A stretch of DNA of 64,000 bases from Ruegeria atlantica (GCA_013032095.1 WQBJ01000018.1:23426-87425); one strand, 5' to 3'. Positions 7,713 to 18,748 are shown, numbered from the stretch's first letter. The notes: generated by a model not told the origin, from the letters alone. Numbers and translations are program-made.

Positions 7713-9290
7713 ATGCGGGATTTTCATACGCCAGGCCGATCCGAAGTTCTATCGACAGAAGGAATGTGCGCCACGTCGCACCCTTTGGCTGCAAAAGTGG
7801 CGATGGACATTCTTGCGCAAGGCGGCAACGCAATGGATGCAGCCATAGCCGGCGCGGTCCTGCTGGGTATATGCGAACCTCAAATGACAGGGCTGGGCGG
7901 TGACTGTTTTGTCTTGTTCAACCGGGCAGGTGAGGATGATATCCGCGCCCTTAACGGATCAGGCCGCGCCCCTGCAGCAGCGGATGCCGAAACGATGCGG
8001 GCACAAGGCCTGACGTCTGTGCCTCTGAACACGGCGGACGCAGTGACCATCCCCGGAGCAGTCGACGCGTTTTGCCATTTGGCGGAAGCCGAAGGCAAAC
8101 TTGGGTTGGACACCATTCTGAAGCCCGCCATTCACTATGCCGAAGCTGGTGTGCCAGTTGCCCCAAGAGTTGCGTTTGACTGGGAAACCGGAGCGTCGAC
8201 CCTCCAAGGCGCGGCGCGGTCACACTACCTGATCAACGACAAAGCGCCCGAGGTTGGACAAGTGTTTCGGTGTCCGGGTCAGGCAGAGGTGTTGCGCCAA
8301 GTCGCCCGATACGGACGGGACGCCTTTTATTCTGGCGACATAGCTGAAGATATGATCTCCGCACTTAGCCAAATGGGCGGTGCCCACACGGCCGAGGACT
8401 TTCTGGCCACTAGATGCACAGAAACGCTGCCCATCAGCGGCGAATACAATGGGCTGGAATTGGTCGAGCATCCACCGAACGGCCAAGGCGCTACCGCCAT
8501 CTTGCTGTTGAACATCCTCAAGAATTTCGACCTTGCCAAAATGGACCCGTTTGGCGTCGAGCGCCTACACATTGAGGCCGAGGCCTCCAAACTCGCTTAT
8601 GACGCCCGCAACCGGTTCATCGCCGATCCGGATCACACCACACATGCGGATCGATTTCTGGATCAGGATGTGGCCGACAAACTGGCCGCTTTGATCGACC
8701 CGAACCGCGCGATGCCTGCAGCAGCTCCGCTGACCGAAGCCGTTCACAAAGATACTGTCTATATCACCGTGGTTGATCGGGACCGCATGGCTGTTTCGCT
8801 GATCTACTCGATCTTTCACAGCTTTGGATCCGGGATCGCATCCGAGAAGTATGGCATTCTGCTTCAAAACCGCGGCGCTGGTTTTACACTGCAGGCTGGC
8901 CATCCAAATGAACTCGGCGGTGGCAAACGTCCCATGCACACGATCATTCCTGGCGTTCTAAAACAAAACGGCCGCGTGCTGATGCCATTTGGTGTGATGG
9001 GAGGCGCATATCAACCCACTGGTCACGCCCGTTTCGTATCAAATCAAGTCGACCACGGGCTAGGATTGCAGGCCAACATCGATGCACCACGCGCCTTTGC
9101 CGACAAGGGTGTTTTGAAACTGGAACGCGGATTTTCGCCCACCACAATGCAACAATTGAAGGAACTTGGGCACAATGTTGAAGTCCCGGAAACGCCACTA
9201 GGCGGCGCCCAAGCTATCCGAATCTCTGACGGCGGCGTTCTGATCGGCGCAAGCGACCCACGAAAAGATGGCTGCGCACTGGGATATTAA
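7713..9290 (+). CDS. Gamma-glutamyltransferase-family Ntn hydrolase
   Basis: A 525-residue member of the GGT superfamily, which cleaves itself at a conserved threonine to expose the nucleophile. The candidate is Thr348, in a DTVYITVVD context matching the TTH-SVVD motif of E. coli Ggt. The downstream FGSGI and LLQNRG motifs resemble YwrD/oxamate-amidohydrolase-like branches more than classical Ggt. No signal peptide is evident, so the enzyme is probably cytosolic. The ATG at 7713 is preferred because GGGGA precedes it and the protein then begins like relatives; the frame is open back to 7554 but that part looks non-coding. Substrate uncertain. Confidence 0.88.
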   Translation: MRDFHTPGRSEVLSTEGMCATSHPLAAKVAMDILAQGGNAMDAAIAGAVLLGICEPQMTGLGGDCFVLFNRAGEDDIRALNGSGRAPAAADAETMRAQGLTSVPLNTADAVTIPGAVDAFCHLAEAEGKLGLDTILKPAIHYAEAGVPVAPRVAFDWETGASTLQGAARSHYLINDKAPEVGQVFRCPGQAEVLRQVARYGRDAFYSGDIAEDMISALSQMGGAHTAEDFLATRCTETLPISGEYNGLELVEHPPNGQGATAILLLNILKNFDLAKMDPFGVERLHIEAEASKLAYDARNRFIADPDHTTHADRFLDQDVADKLAALIDPNRAMPAAAPLTEAVHKDTVYITVVDRDRMAVSLIYSIFHSFGSGIASEKYGILLQNRGAGFTLQAGHPNELGGGKRPMHTIIPGVLKQNGRVLMPFGVMGGAYQPTGHARFVSNQVDHGLGLQANIDAPRAFADKGVLKLERGFSPTTMQQLKELGHNVEVPETPLGGAQAIRISDGGVLIGASDPRKDGCALGY

Positions 9291-9314
9291 AGACCGGGGC
9301 CTTGTTTCGCGCGT

Positions 9315-9641
9315 TCAGTTCAGATGAAAGTGAAGCGGGTACGCACCGTTCTCAAACGGACCGAACATATCTGGGATATCGGGGTGCTCAACCGGCTCTC
9401 CCGATTGGTCCTCAACCAGATTTTGTTCAGAAACATAAGCAACATAGAAGGATTGATCATTCTCAGCCAGCAGGTGATAAAACGGCTGATCCTTAATTGG
9501 GCGGCTGTCCTCGGGGATAGCCTGATACCATTCCTCAGTGTTCGAAAATTCGGGGTCCACGTCAAAAATCACCCCTCGAAAGGGATGTTTTTTGTGCCGA
9601 ACCACTTGGCCCAGGCCGTACTTGGCATGTGTCTTTAGCAT
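9315..9641 (-). CDS. hspQ: Heat-shock/hemimethylated-DNA-binding protein HspQ
   Basis: A 108-residue YccV/HspQ-fold protein with the family sequence around residues 5-30 (KYGLGQVVRHK, PFRGVIFDVDPEF) and the later QPFYHLL and YVSEQNL motifs. In enterobacteria HspQ is a small protein that binds hemimethylated DNA and acts as a specificity factor for Lon protease. The start at 9641 is chosen over 9695 because GGGGG lies eight bases upstream and homologues begin at this point. It is divergent from the AEC carrier gene. Confidence 0.92.
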   Translation of the reverse strand: MLKTHAKYGLGQVVRHKKHPFRGVIFDVDPEFSNTEEWYQAIPEDSRPIKDQPFYHLLAENDQSFYVAYVSEQNLVEDQSGEPVEHPDIPDMFGPFENGAYPLHFHLN

Positions 9642-9721
9642 TGTTTCAGCCCCCAAAGCATTTACTACCTCTTTCCGGGCCAAAATGCCAATCATTGATC
9701 TGTAAATAAGGGAAACAGTCT

Positions 9722-10603
9722 GTGAACCTCTTGCTGACAGTGTTCGAAATTGTGGCTCCGGTCTTCATTTTGGCGGGGATCGGCTTTGCTTGGGTTAAGC
9801 TTGGATTCGAGTACCGGCTAGAGTTCGTAACCCGCCTTGGCGTGACCCTCGCAGTGCCCAGTCTGATCTTTGTGGCCCTGATGCAAACCGAGATTCCGCC
9901 GGGAGAGTTGACCCGGTTTACACTGGCGGCAATAGCCGGGCATCTCGGGCTTGCCGTCGTCTTTGAGGTATTTGTGCGCCTGCGGGGCTTGGATCGCAGA
10001 ACCTATCTGTCACCATTGATTTTCGGGAATACGGGCAATCTGGGATTGCCTTTGTGTATCTTTGCTTTCGGCCAGGCCGGTTTGGGTTATGCGGTCATCT
10101 TTCTGGCTGTCACTGCGCTGCTGTCTTTTACCTACGGCATCTATCTGGTTGCGGGGAAAGGCGGGTTTGGCAAAGCAGCCCGAGAACCCATGGTCTGGGC
10201 CACGCTTTTGGGCGCGCTGTTCTTGTGGCGTGGCTGGCAGACGCCGCTCTTTTTGACCAATACGTTGGAGCTTTTGGGCCAGATGGCCGTGCCGATGATG
10301 CTGATCACAGTCGGTGTTGCAATCGCTCGCCTGACAACACAGAAGATTGGCCAAGCCATCTGGTTGTCCCTGATCAAGCTCGTTGTGTGCTTTGTCCTTG
10401 GGTGGGGTCTGGCTGTTTTGTTCGGCCTGGACTCTATCGGGTTTGGCGTCATGGTCTTGCAGATGTGCACTCCGGTCGCCGTGACATCTTACTTGCTAGC
10501 AGAACGTTTCAAGGCAGACTCAGACGCGGTGGCAGGAATGGTCATGATCTCAACGATCCTGTCCGTTGGCGCATTGCCTCTAATTCTAGCTATTGTTCTG
10601 TAA
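9722..10603 (+). CDS. AEC-family transporter (auxin efflux carrier type)
   Basis: A 293-residue integral membrane protein with about ten hydrophobic segments in two five-helix halves, as in AEC/BASS-fold carriers. It has the family FGNTGNLGLPL segment near residue 100, where helix 4 is broken. It begins at GTG with AGGGA ten bases upstream. Bacterial AEC proteins move organic anions such as malate or malonate; the substrate here cannot be called. HspQ is transcribed divergently from the opposite side of an 80-base gap. Confidence 0.88.
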   Translation: MNLLLTVFEIVAPVFILAGIGFAWVKLGFEYRLEFVTRLGVTLAVPSLIFVALMQTEIPPGELTRFTLAAIAGHLGLAVVFEVFVRLRGLDRRTYLSPLIFGNTGNLGLPLCIFAFGQAGLGYAVIFLAVTALLSFTYGIYLVAGKGGFGKAAREPMVWATLLGALFLWRGWQTPLFLTNTLELLGQMAVPMMLITVGVAIARLTTQKIGQAIWLSLIKLVVCFVLGWGLAVLFGLDSIGFGVMVLQMCTPVAVTSYLLAERFKADSDAVAGMVMISTILSVGALPLILAIVL

Positions 10604-10663
10604 CGATTGTGATTTCCTAAATGCTCAATCTGCGCTAGAATAAAGAAAAAAGGCACGAGGCAC

Positions 10664-11245
10664 ATGAGCAGAATTCTTATCGTACTCTTCGGGGTGCTGC
10701 TTCTGGCATCCTGTGGGGGTGGCTCCAAACAGCCGCCCAGCAAGCTGAATGACGCGTGCAGCATTGCGCGCGAACGGCCCGAATATATGAAGGCCTTCAA
10801 AAGCACCGAGCGTAAATGGGGCGTCCCCGTCCACGTCCAGATGGCGACGATCTATCAGGAAAGCCGCTATAAGCATGACGCGCGCACACCGCATCAATAT
10901 GTTCTGGGTGTGATCCCGATGGGGCGCCAAAGCAGCGCCTATGGCTTCAGTCAGGCGTTGGACGGCACTTGGGAAGAATACCAGAAAGAAACTGGAAAAC
11001 GCCGCGCCAAGCGGGATCGTATTCGCGATGCGTCAGATTTCATCGGCTGGTACATGAACAAAAGCTACCAGCGGAACGGCATTCATCCCAGCGACACGCG
11101 CAACCAGTACCTTGCCTATCACGAAGGACACACCGGGTATGCGCGCGGCAGCCACTACAGCAAGACATGGCTGCTGAACGTTGCCAACGACGTGGACGCA
11201 CGTGCCAAGCTGTATCAGGCGCAACTGTCCGGTTGCCGCTACTGA
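10664..11245 (+). CDS. Lipoprotein with lytic-transglycosylase (lysozyme-like) domain
   Basis: A 193-residue protein. A lipoprotein signal ends in LLLASC with lipidated Cys17, followed by a lysozyme-like fold. Glu66 in the IYQESRY motif is the probable general acid, and AYGFSQ near residue 92 and the YLAYHEGHTGY segment match SLT-type enzymes. It would cleave peptidoglycan glycan strands at the outer membrane's inner face. An AGGCAC-type ribosome site precedes the ATG. It is convergent with lolA, sharing a strong hairpin. Confidence 0.9.
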   Translation: MSRILIVLFGVLLLASCGGGSKQPPSKLNDACSIARERPEYMKAFKSTERKWGVPVHVQMATIYQESRYKHDARTPHQYVLGVIPMGRQSSAYGFSQALDGTWEEYQKETGKRRAKRDRIRDASDFIGWYMNKSYQRNGIHPSDTRNQYLAYHEGHTGYARGSHYSKTWLLNVANDVDARAKLYQAQLSGCRY

Positions 11246-11251
11246 CGGGTT

Positions 11252-11281
11252 AGCGGGTCAGCGGTTGCCTGACCCGCTTCT
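11252..11281. terminator. Hairpin between the SLT lipoprotein gene and lolA
   Basis: A perfect ten-base-pair stem (11252-11261 with 11269-11278) with a seven-base loop overlaps the lolA stop codon and lies six bases after the lipoprotein stop. T-runs are weak, so termination strength is uncertain. Confidence 0.55.
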
Positions 11282-11854
11282 GTTCGATTTCGTAAACAGG
11301 TCCCGGCTCAGGTTTTTACCTTTGTCCAGCTGCCCCAGCAGCACGGTGGTCTGGGTCCCTGCATTGTCGTGAATGACCCATTTGCGCAGCTCGATCGGGT
11401 TGTCGGTGAACATCAGCTCGATCCGACCTGATTCAGGATTCTTGGGGTCCTGAGCAGTGACAACCGTCGCGGTGCCGTCGAAATCGTGACCCACGACCAT
11501 ATTCGCCTGCCCTAGATTCACATTGCGCGCCAGCACCAGAGACAGCGGCGTCCGGTTCAGCGGGTATTGCTCGGGCGGCTGGTTCGACTTGGGGTCAAAG
11601 ATCTGCACGGTGCCCGTGTTGGCCAGAACAACGGCGCTGCTGGGCGGATCATACTCGAACCGCATCTTGCCGGGCCGTTGCAACCACAGCTTGCCGGTGC
11701 TCAGCGAGCCGTCATCATTGACCTGAGTGAATGTCGTCTGAACGGTTTTCAAACCGTTCAGATAGTTGGAAATCTGCGACAGCGGCAGTTTATCGGCCGC
11801 CCAAGCAGCCGGAGCGGCCAGGGTCAGGGCAAGGGCAAAAGCAATCTGTTTCAT
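11258..11854 (-). CDS. lolA: Outer-membrane lipoprotein carrier LolA
   Basis: A 198-residue periplasmic protein. A Sec signal peptide ends at about Ala19 (AWA). The LolA beta-sheet features follow: ISNYLNGLKTVQTTFTQ near residue 28, GKLWLQRPGKMRFEY near residue 54 and ELRKW near residue 155. LolA carries lipoproteins from LolCDE in the inner membrane to the outer membrane. It follows ftsK by about 40 bases on the same strand, an order common in Rhodobacterales. Confidence 0.94.
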   Translation of the reverse strand: MKQIAFALALTLAAPAAWAADKLPLSQISNYLNGLKTVQTTFTQVNDDGSLSTGKLWLQRPGKMRFEYDPPSSAVVLANTGTVQIFDPKSNQPPEQYPLNRTPLSLVLARNVNLGQANMVVGHDFDGTATVVTAQDPKNPESGRIELMFTDNPIELRKWVIHDNAGTQTTVLLGQLDKGKNLSRDLFTKSNRSGSGNR

Positions 11855-11893
11855 GCGTCACAGATAGGCGCTCTGCCCTTGTTATTAAATATC

Positions 11894-14797
11894 CTACTGT
11901 TCCGGGACGAGGATTTCCCGCTTACCGACGTGATTTGCCGCCGAAACAACGCCTTCGTCCTCCATTTGCTCAACCAACCGCGCCGCCTTGTTGTAGCCGA
12001 TGGCAAGTTTCCGCTGGATATACGAGGTCGAGCATTTGCGATCCTTGATCACAATCGCCACCGCCTGATCGTAGAGCGCATCTTCACCATTGGTGTTACC
12101 ACCGGTGTTCAGACCCAGAACCGCGTCGATATTGTCGGCCTTTTCTTCGGCCGGGCCATCGACCACACCGCTCATGTAATCCGGCGGGCCGAACTGTTTC
12201 AGGTGGTTGACGATTTCTTCGACCTCTTCATCCGACACAAAGGGTCCGTGGCAACGGGTGATCTTGGCCCCGCCAGCCATATAGAGCATGTCGCCCTGCC
12301 CCAGCAGTTGCTCGGCGCCCATCTCGCCAAGAATCGTGCGGCTGTCGACTTTCGAGGTCACCTGGAACGAAATCCGCGTCGGGAAGTTCGCTTTGATCGT
12401 ACCGGTGATCACGTCGACCGAGGGGCGCTGGGTGGCCATGATCAAGTGAATACCCGAGGCCCGCGCCATCTGTGCCAGACGCTGGATACAGGCCTCGATC
12501 TCTTTACCCGCGACCATCATCAAGTCGGCCATCTCGTCGACGATGACGACAATATAGGGCATCGCTTCGGGTGCGAATTCCTCGGTCTCGAATACGGGTT
12601 CGCCGGTTTCATCATCAAATCCGGTCTGGACCGTGCGGCTGAACATCTCGCCCTTTGAGAGCGCATCCTTAACGCGGCCGTTGTAGCCGGCGATATTACG
12701 GACGCCCATCTTGGACATCTTGCGATAGCGATCCTCCATCTCGCCCACGACCCATTTCAGGGCCACGACTGCCTTTTTCGGGTCGGTCACAACGGGGGAC
12801 AGCAGATGTGGAATGCCGTCATAAACTGACAGTTCCAGCATTTTGGGGTCGATCATGATCAGGCGGCATTCATCCGGCGTCAGCTTGTACAGCAGCGACA
12901 GGATCATCGTGTTGATCGCCACCGACTTACCGGACCCCGTGGTCCCCGCGATCAGCAGGTGAGGCATCTTTGCCAGGTTCGCCACAACGGATTCGCCACC
13001 AATATCCTTACCCAGCGCCAGCGGCAGCGCGTGGTTGCCGTCACCAAAATCACGGCTGGCAAGAATTTCACGCAATACCACCATCTCGCGGTTTTCATTC
13101 GGCAGTTCGATCCCGATCACTGAACGTCCCGGCAGGGTCGAAACCCGCGCCGAAAGCGCCGACATCGAACGGGCAATATCATCCGCCAGACCGATCACAC
13201 GGCTGGCTTTCAGGCCCGGAGCTGGCTCCAGTTCGTACATGGTCACAACAGGGCCAGGGCGCACGCTGACGATCTCACCCTTTACACCATAGTCATCCAG
13301 CACGTTTTCCAGCATCCGCGCGTTTTCTTCCAACGCCTCATCGCTGAGGTGATGGCGCTGAATGCTGGCCGGGTTTGACAAAAGACCCAAAGGAGGCAGT
13401 TCGAAATCGGAATGCCGTTCCTCGAATGACAGTGTCGGCTGCGCCTCGGCCTGAGCCCGGCGCGAGGGAGCAGGCGTGCGGCGCACGGGCTGAGCCACCA
13501 CCGGTTTGCGCGGCTCGGCTACCGGGATTTTCATCGCTGGGCGTTGCTGCGGAACAGGTTCCGGCTCGGGCGCATCCTCGAACACGGCCTCGTCTTCAAA
13601 ATCCGGCTCGGGCGCAAAGTCCTGATGCAGCGGTTCCTGCTGCCATTCCGGCGCGGGGTCCGCCGTCAGCATTGGCTCCGGCGGCAAACCTGCCGAAGTC
13701 ATTGGCGGTTCGGGCGGCAATTCCTCGGCACCTCTGGGGTTCAGGATCAACGGATCAGGCCCGCGGCCTCGCCCCTTGGTCAGTGGCAGGTTCGGATCAT
13801 GCTCGGGGGCCACCTCACCAGTGGCGACCTTGCGGTTGCGCACGGCGGCGGAGATTTTAGAGCGGATACGGTCCTCGCCTGGCATCTCGTCAAATCCTGT
13901 AACAGGCTCGCGGTCGATCAATTCCGGTTCGGGCATAGGCTCGGGTCGGCGGATCAGGCTGGGCATCCGCGCCAACAGACCCGGCTTGGCAGGCTCCGGT
14001 TCTTCAAAATCCGGCTCTTCGAACACCGGATCGGAATAAGCAAGATCATCTTCGAATACGGCGCTGGCCGCTTCAGCCCGCACGGCCCTACGCTCATCCC
14101 ACCGCGCGCGACGGTCACGAGCAGCCTGTGCGGTCGCCGAGGCACCACGGCCCAGCATGTTCATCAGCATGTCGTAGGACATGACCAGGCCCAACAGGAA
14201 GGCTCGGAACCCCTTGCGCACGTCCTCTTTGGTGAAGCCCAGAACAAATACACCCAGCACCAACATTCCAGCGGCCATCGCCAGCGACATCAGCTTGACC
14301 ATGAAATGCGAGGAAATCGGCAGCAGCGTCAGCAACGCCCCCATAACGGTGTCACCGAACAACCCACCCAAACCGAAGCTGTGAGTCGTGCGCCAAGCCT
14401 CACCCGGCACCAACGTCGCGGCGTAGACCGACACAACAGCGATCCAAATGGGAGCAAAGATCAAGCGAGCAATGGCGCGGTCTTCACCGAAATGCCCGGC
14501 AAAGCGCACACCCCAGCCGATCAGCACCAACGCGATGCTCCAGCTGCCCCAACCGACGATCATGAACAGGGGCGCGGCGATCGAGGCACCAATCCGCCCC
14601 ATCCAGTTCTGCACCGGCGCGTCGGTCGAAACCATCCAATTCGGATCATCCGGCGTGTAGGACCAGATCATCGCAGCAGCGGCCAGCCCCAGCAGGATCA
14701 GGGCGATCCCGATCAGTTCTTTGCTGCGCCGCTCAATCGCGGCCTGAGTCGTGCTGTCCAGCAATGGATCGCGGTTTCGCGCGTTATATGATGCCAT
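11894..14797 (-). CDS. ftsK: DNA translocase FtsK
   Basis: A 967-residue septal DNA pump. Four to five membrane helices lie in the first 190 residues, followed by a long acidic and proline-rich linker (about 230-470). The RecA-like motor has Walker A GTTGSGKS with Lys624 and a Walker [11 protein letters not shown] near residue 750. A C-terminal gamma winged helix (last 65 residues) reads the polar KOPS motifs. It coordinates chromosome dimer resolution and segregation with division. The ATG at 14797, behind GAGGG, is preferred over a GTG at 14815 that overlaps the upstream aminotransferase stop. Confidence 0.97.
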   Translation of the reverse strand: MASYNARNRDPLLDSTTQAAIERRSKELIGIALILLGLAAAAMIWSYTPDDPNWMVSTDAPVQNWMGRIGASIAAPLFMIVGWGSWSIALVLIGWGVRFAGHFGEDRAIARLIFAPIWIAVVSVYAATLVPGEAWRTTHSFGLGGLFGDTVMGALLTLLPISSHFMVKLMSLAMAAGMLVLGVFVLGFTKEDVRKGFRAFLLGLVMSYDMLMNMLGRGASATAQAARDRRARWDERRAVRAEAASAVFEDDLAYSDPVFEEPDFEEPEPAKPGLLARMPSLIRRPEPMPEPELIDREPVTGFDEMPGEDRIRSKISAAVRNRKVATGEVAPEHDPNLPLTKGRGRGPDPLILNPRGAEELPPEPPMTSAGLPPEPMLTADPAPEWQQEPLHQDFAPEPDFEDEAVFEDAPEPEPVPQQRPAMKIPVAEPRKPVVAQPVRRTPAPSRRAQAEAQPTLSFEERHSDFELPPLGLLSNPASIQRHHLSDEALEENARMLENVLDDYGVKGEIVSVRPGPVVTMYELEPAPGLKASRVIGLADDIARSMSALSARVSTLPGRSVIGIELPNENREMVVLREILASRDFGDGNHALPLALGKDIGGESVVANLAKMPHLLIAGTTGSGKSVAINTMILSLLYKLTPDECRLIMIDPKMLELSVYDGIPHLLSPVVTDPKKAVVALKWVVGEMEDRYRKMSKMGVRNIAGYNGRVKDALSKGEMFSRTVQTGFDDETGEPVFETEEFAPEAMPYIVVIVDEMADLMMVAGKEIEACIQRLAQMARASGIHLIMATQRPSVDVITGTIKANFPTRISFQVTSKVDSRTILGEMGAEQLLGQGDMLYMAGGAKITRCHGPFVSDEEVEEIVNHLKQFGPPDYMSGVVDGPAEEKADNIDAVLGLNTGGNTNGEDALYDQAVAIVIKDRKCSTSYIQRKLAIGYNKAARLVEQMEDEGVVSAANHVGKREILVPEQ

Positions 14798-14811
14798 TTT
14801 GCCCTCGTACC

Positions 14812-15993
14812 TCACGAATAGATGCAGTCACGAAGCTTGATCAGCCCTTGCTGCAACTCTTTTTTTGGAGCCACCAGAGCGGCCCGGATAAATTGCTCGC
14901 CCGGGTTTTGCCCCGGATCGCCTTGAGAAAGATATGCGCCTGGCAGGACCCGAACCCCGGTTTCCTGCCACAGCTTCAATGCGGTTTCTTCGCCGTTTTC
15001 GACCGGCAGCCACAGGAAAAACCCGGCCTCGGGCGGCATGTAGCCCTGAACGCCGGAGAACACCTTATCAGCAATCGCGTATTTCTCCTGATAGAGCGCG
15101 CGATTCTCTGTGACATGTTCTTCGTCCGCCCAAACGCGGGCCGCGGCAGCCTGCAGCGGCAAGGGCAGAGGCGCACCGGCGTAGCTGCGCAATAGTTTGA
15201 CTTGCTTGATCGTCTCAGGCCCGCCCGCAATCAGGCCTGAACGCAGACCGGCCAAATTCGACCGCTTTGACAGTGAGTTGAACAAAGTGATCCGTTCGGG
15301 ATCAGCACCCAGTTCCTGCGCTACAGTCAAAACGCCAGTTGGTGCTTCACCGCGGTAAATCTCAGAATAACACTCGTCCGCGAAGATACGGAAATCGTAC
15401 TTCTCGGCTAGTTTGATCAACTCGGCCCAATAATCACGAGAGGCGACAGCCCCCTGCGGGTTAGCTGGTGAACAGATATAGGCCACCGCGGTACGGTTCA
15501 GCACATCATCGGGCAACCCTGCATAGTTCGGCAGATGACCGGTAGCAGCGGTCGCGGGCACAAAGACCGGCTCGGCCCCGACCGAGATCGAGGCGACCAT
15601 ATAGACCTGATAGAACGGGTTTGGGCACAAAACGACCGGTTTCTGGCCGTTCTTCTGCTCTGGGCACAATGCCATGGCGGCATTGTACAGACCTTCGCGC
15701 GTACCGTTCAGGGCCATTACGTTGGCGTCGGGGTCCATCGCCACACCGTAGCGACGGCTGATCCAATCTGTGATCGCACTGCGCAACTCAGGCGAGCCTT
15801 CGTTGGGCGGATAGCCCTGAAAACCTGCGGCGTTTTCCATGATGACGTCTGTCACCCATGCGGGGAAGTCGTGCATCGGCGCACCGATGGTCATGTGAAC
15901 TACATCTCCGCCCGGTTGGTGATGATCCAACAGGGTGCGCAGACGTGGGAATGCATATTCCGGTAGGTTCGAAAACCGCTCGGGGAAATTCAT
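14812..15993 (-). CDS. Class I/II PLP aminotransferase (DapC-like)
   Basis: A 393-residue fold-type I aminotransferase. The PLP lysine is Lys243 in the [14 protein letters not shown] motif, typical of succinyldiaminopimelate/related aminotransferases, and the SPANPQG and [10 protein letters not shown] motifs stand where expected. The most likely role is N-succinyl-LL-diaminopimelate aminotransferase in lysine and peptidoglycan precursor synthesis, though other keto-acid substrates are possible. It lies directly upstream of ftsK, nearly overlapping its start, and downstream of the amidase. Confidence 0.88.
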   Translation of the reverse strand: MNFPERFSNLPEYAFPRLRTLLDHHQPGGDVVHMTIGAPMHDFPAWVTDVIMENAAGFQGYPPNEGSPELRSAITDWISRRYGVAMDPDANVMALNGTREGLYNAAMALCPEQKNGQKPVVLCPNPFYQVYMVASISVGAEPVFVPATAATGHLPNYAGLPDDVLNRTAVAYICSPANPQGAVASRDYWAELIKLAEKYDFRIFADECYSEIYRGEAPTGVLTVAQELGADPERITLFNSLSKRSNLAGLRSGLIAGGPETIKQVKLLRSYAGAPLPLPLQAAAARVWADEEHVTENRALYQEKYAIADKVFSGVQGYMPPEAGFFLWLPVENGEETALKLWQETGVRVLPGAYLSQGDPGQNPGEQFIRAALVAPKKELQQGLIKLRDCIYS

Positions 15994-16102
15994 AACTACT
16001 GCCTCAATATCGGGATCATTTACGCCCCGTTTTTTTGGCAGATTACAGGTCGCACCTCGCTTCGTCCAGACAAAGAGGTGCCGAATCAGGGGATTGTGGC
16101 AT

Positions 16103-17431
16103 TCAGGCCAATGCTGCCTCGGTCGCTGATCCCAGACGCAAAAGCACCTCTTCCGAGCCCGGAAAACCCATCATCATCAGCCCGCAACCAGGGGTTCCCG
16201 TGGGCAGAGTCAGCGCGGCCAACCCCATCAGATTGCCGATCCGTGTGTTGCGCAGGGCCAGCAGGTTTTCGGTGACATAGTAGTCGTGATCACTCATCAA
16301 CCGCTCCAGATTCGGCGGCAAAATGGGGGCCGTAGGGGCCAGAACTGCGTCAAACCCCGAGGTGGCCGCATCCCATGCGGCACGGCAAGCCTTCAGCTTG
16401 GACCATGCGGCAATGTAGTCGGGGCCAGAGTTGTTCTTTCCTGAACGGAACCGTTCCAGAATTTCGGGGTACATGGCATCCGGGTTGGCCTCGATGACGT
16501 CCCGCCAAAGACCATAGGCTTCGGTGGTGTAAAGCATACCCGACAGGCCCATCGCCTCGTTCAGTTCCGGCACTTCCAGTGGTACGATTTCGGCTCCAGC
16601 GTCCCGCAGGCGATCCAACGCATCGTCGAAGGCCTTACGTGGTGCATCGCGCAAATCGTCCTTGGCTACGTTCTGCAGATCAGCAAAGCGGCGCCCTTTC
16701 AGGCTGGCTCCGCGCAGATCAGCAGGGCTGCCGCCTTCCATCAGCGCCAGCAAATGGGCCGCATCTTCCACCGAACGTGCCAGTGGGCCGGCGGTATCAA
16801 ATCGCAAACACAAAGGCACAACCCCTTCCAGACTGACCCGGTCGGCGGTGGTCTTCAGCCCGACCAGATTGTTCCATGCCGCCGGGATTCGCACCGACCC
16901 GCCCGTGTCCGAGCCGATCCCCCCGGCTGCCAATCCCCAAGCCACCGACGCCCCGGCGCCCGAGGATGAGCCACCGGGCACGGCCTCCTCATCGTCGACG
17001 CAGGGCGGCGTTCCGGTGATCGGGTTGAGGCCAAGGCCTGAAAAGGCAAGCTCGCTCATATGGGTCTTGCCCAAGCACACGGCACCCAGCGCGGTGGCGT
17101 TGCGCACAACGACCGCGTCCGCACCCGGCACCCGGTCTTTCAATAGCGCCGATCCAGCCTCGGTCGCGGTTCCTGCTGTGTCAAACAAGTCCTTCCAGCT
17201 GATCGGCACGCCATCCAGCAGCGACCGGCGTAGACCCAACTTGGCGCGCGCTTGCGCGGCTTGGGCCTCGGCTCTTGCACGGTCATGTGTGACGCGGGCA
17301 TAGATGCGGTCACAATGGGGATGGGCGTCGATGGCGGTCAGATAGGTCTCGGTCAGCTCAACCGGGTCGATCCGCCCCATGCCGATGCCTCGCCCCAGAT
17401 CACATGCCGTCATGGTCAGCCAATCCTGCAT
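16103..17431 (-). CDS. Amidase-signature family hydrolase
   Basis: A 442-residue amidase. The Ser-cisSer-Lys triad is readable as Lys80 (in SWKDLFD), Ser155 (in PGGSSSG) and Ser179 (in GSDTGGSVRIPA), with canonical spacing. It resembles stand-alone GatA-like amidases rather than the GatCAB subunit, since gatC and gatB are absent. The start at 17431 is chosen because a GGGGGCAGGG stretch precedes it; the frame remains open upstream to 18238, but that part runs antisense through the hydroxylase gene. Substrate unknown. Confidence 0.9.
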   Translation of the reverse strand: MQDWLTMTACDLGRGIGMGRIDPVELTETYLTAIDAHPHCDRIYARVTHDRARAEAQAAQARAKLGLRRSLLDGVPISWKDLFDTAGTATEAGSALLKDRVPGADAVVVRNATALGAVCLGKTHMSELAFSGLGLNPITGTPPCVDDEEAVPGGSSSGAGASVAWGLAAGGIGSDTGGSVRIPAAWNNLVGLKTTADRVSLEGVVPLCLRFDTAGPLARSVEDAAHLLALMEGGSPADLRGASLKGRRFADLQNVAKDDLRDAPRKAFDDALDRLRDAGAEIVPLEVPELNEAMGLSGMLYTTEAYGLWRDVIEANPDAMYPEILERFRSGKNNSGPDYIAAWSKLKACRAAWDAATSGFDAVLAPTAPILPPNLERLMSDHDYYVTENLLALRNTRIGNLMGLAALTLPTGTPGCGLMMMGFPGSEEVLLRLGSATEAALA

Positions 17432-17521
17432 CCCTGCCCCCTTCGAAAAACTGTGTTGTTCCGGACGGTAGCGACAGGACCGCACATGGACAATCCCGTA
17501 TCGGCACGCATATTGCGGGGC

Positions 17522-18748
17522 ATGGAACACAAGTCCGATATCCTGATCGTAGGCGGCGGCCTGAATGGCCCGGCTTTGGCATTGGCGCTGGCGCAGACGG
17601 GGCATTCTGTCACCGTAATCGACGCGCTGGCCGAGACGGTGCGCAAGAATGCCGCCTTTGACGGGCGTGCCTATGCGCTGGCGCTGGCCTCGCAGCGCTT
17701 GCTGGACGCGATTGGGGTGTGGGAGAAGGTTGCGGACAACGCCCAACCGATGCTGGAAATCAAGGTGACCGATGGGCATGCGGGTGCGGGACCATCCCCG
17801 TTTTTCATGCATTTCGACCATGCCGAGATCGAAGAAGGTCCGATGGGCTACATGGTTGAGGACCGCCACCTGCGCCGCGCCTTTCTTGACGCTATGGCTG
17901 AAGAAAAAGCCATTACCCAAATCAACGGTAAAACCGTTGTCGCACAGGAGGCCGACACGACCAGTGCAACCCTGACACTGGATGATGGCAGCACCATCAC
18001 AGGTGGTCTGCTGGTCGGTTGCGACGGACGCCGCAGCGGCACCGCCGCACGGGCTGGTATAAAGCGCAGCGGATGGGATTACGGACAAACTGCTCTGGTC
18101 TGCGCTATCGAGCACGAACTGCCGCATCACGGGGTGGCGCATCAGTTCTTCATGCCACCCGGCCCGCTGGCCATCCTGCCGCTCACCGGCAATCGCAGTT
18201 CGATTGTCTGGAGCGAACGGACCGAGACAGCCCGGCACATCAACGCCCTTTCAGAGGCTGACTATCTGCAGGTCCTGCGTCCCCGATTCGGAGACTTTCT
18301 GGGCGATATCCGCCTGCAGGGCGACCGGTTCACCTATCCGCTGAACCTGACTATCGCCAATTCCTTCATCGGCGAGCGCATGGCGCTGGTCGGAGACGCC
18401 GCCCACGGCATGCATCCCATCGCCGGGCAAGGACTGAACGCTGGTCTACGTGACGTCGGCGCACTGGCAGAAGTGCTGACACTGGCCGGACGGCGCGGCG
18501 AAGATATTGGCTCGATTCTGGTGCTTGAGCGCTATCAGGAATGGCGTCGCTTCGACACTGCCGCGCTAGCAATGGCAACGGATGTGTTCAACAAACTGTT
18601 TTCCAACGACAATCCTCTACTACGAATCGGTCGCGATATCGGGATGGGGGTCGTCGGCTCTCTCCCCGGCCTGCGTCGAGGTTTCGTGCGTGAGGCCGCC
18701 GGGTTGACCGGAGACCTACCAAAACTGCTGCAAGGCCGACCGATTTAG
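17522..18748 (+). CDS. UbiH/UbiF/Coq6-family FAD monooxygenase
   Basis: A 408-residue flavin hydroxylase. The dinucleotide fold [10 protein letters not shown] is near residue 11, the GCDGRRS (DG) motif near residue 162 and the second FAD motif [14 protein letters not shown] near residue 290. These are diagnostic of ubiquinone-ring hydroxylases, which act at the inner membrane within the Ubi complex. The ATG at 17522 places the FAD motif at the N-terminus. It is divergent from the amidase and ends by overlapping the convergent Trm112 gene by four bases. Which ring carbon it hydroxylates cannot be settled. Confidence 0.9.
   Translation: MEHKSDILIVGGGLNGPALALALAQTGHSVTVIDALAETVRKNAAFDGRAYALALASQRLLDAIGVWEKVADNAQPMLEIKVTDGHAGAGPSPFFMHFDHAEIEEGPMGYMVEDRHLRRAFLDAMAEEKAITQINGKTVVAQEADTTSATLTLDDGSTITGGLLVGCDGRRSGTAARAGIKRSGWDYGQTALVCAIEHELPHHGVAHQFFMPPGPLAILPLTGNRSSIVWSERTETARHINALSEADYLQVLRPRFGDFLGDIRLQGDRFTYPLNLTIANSFIGERMALVGDAAHGMHPIAGQGLNAGLRDVGALAEVLTLAGRRGEDIGSILVLERYQEWRRFDTAALAMATDVFNKLFSNDNPLLRIGRDIGMGVVGSLPGLRRGFVREAAGLTGDLPKLLQGRPI

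Noticed and set aside
13544..14791. Long plus-strand open frame (415 codons)
   Set aside because: Antisense to ftsK; the translation is rich in arginine, histidine and glutamine with no domain, as expected from opposite-strand reading of GC-rich DNA.
17432..18238. N-terminal extension of the amidase frame (269 codons)
   Set aside because: The extension runs antisense through the UbiH-type gene; the amidase domain and a good ribosome site begin at 17431.
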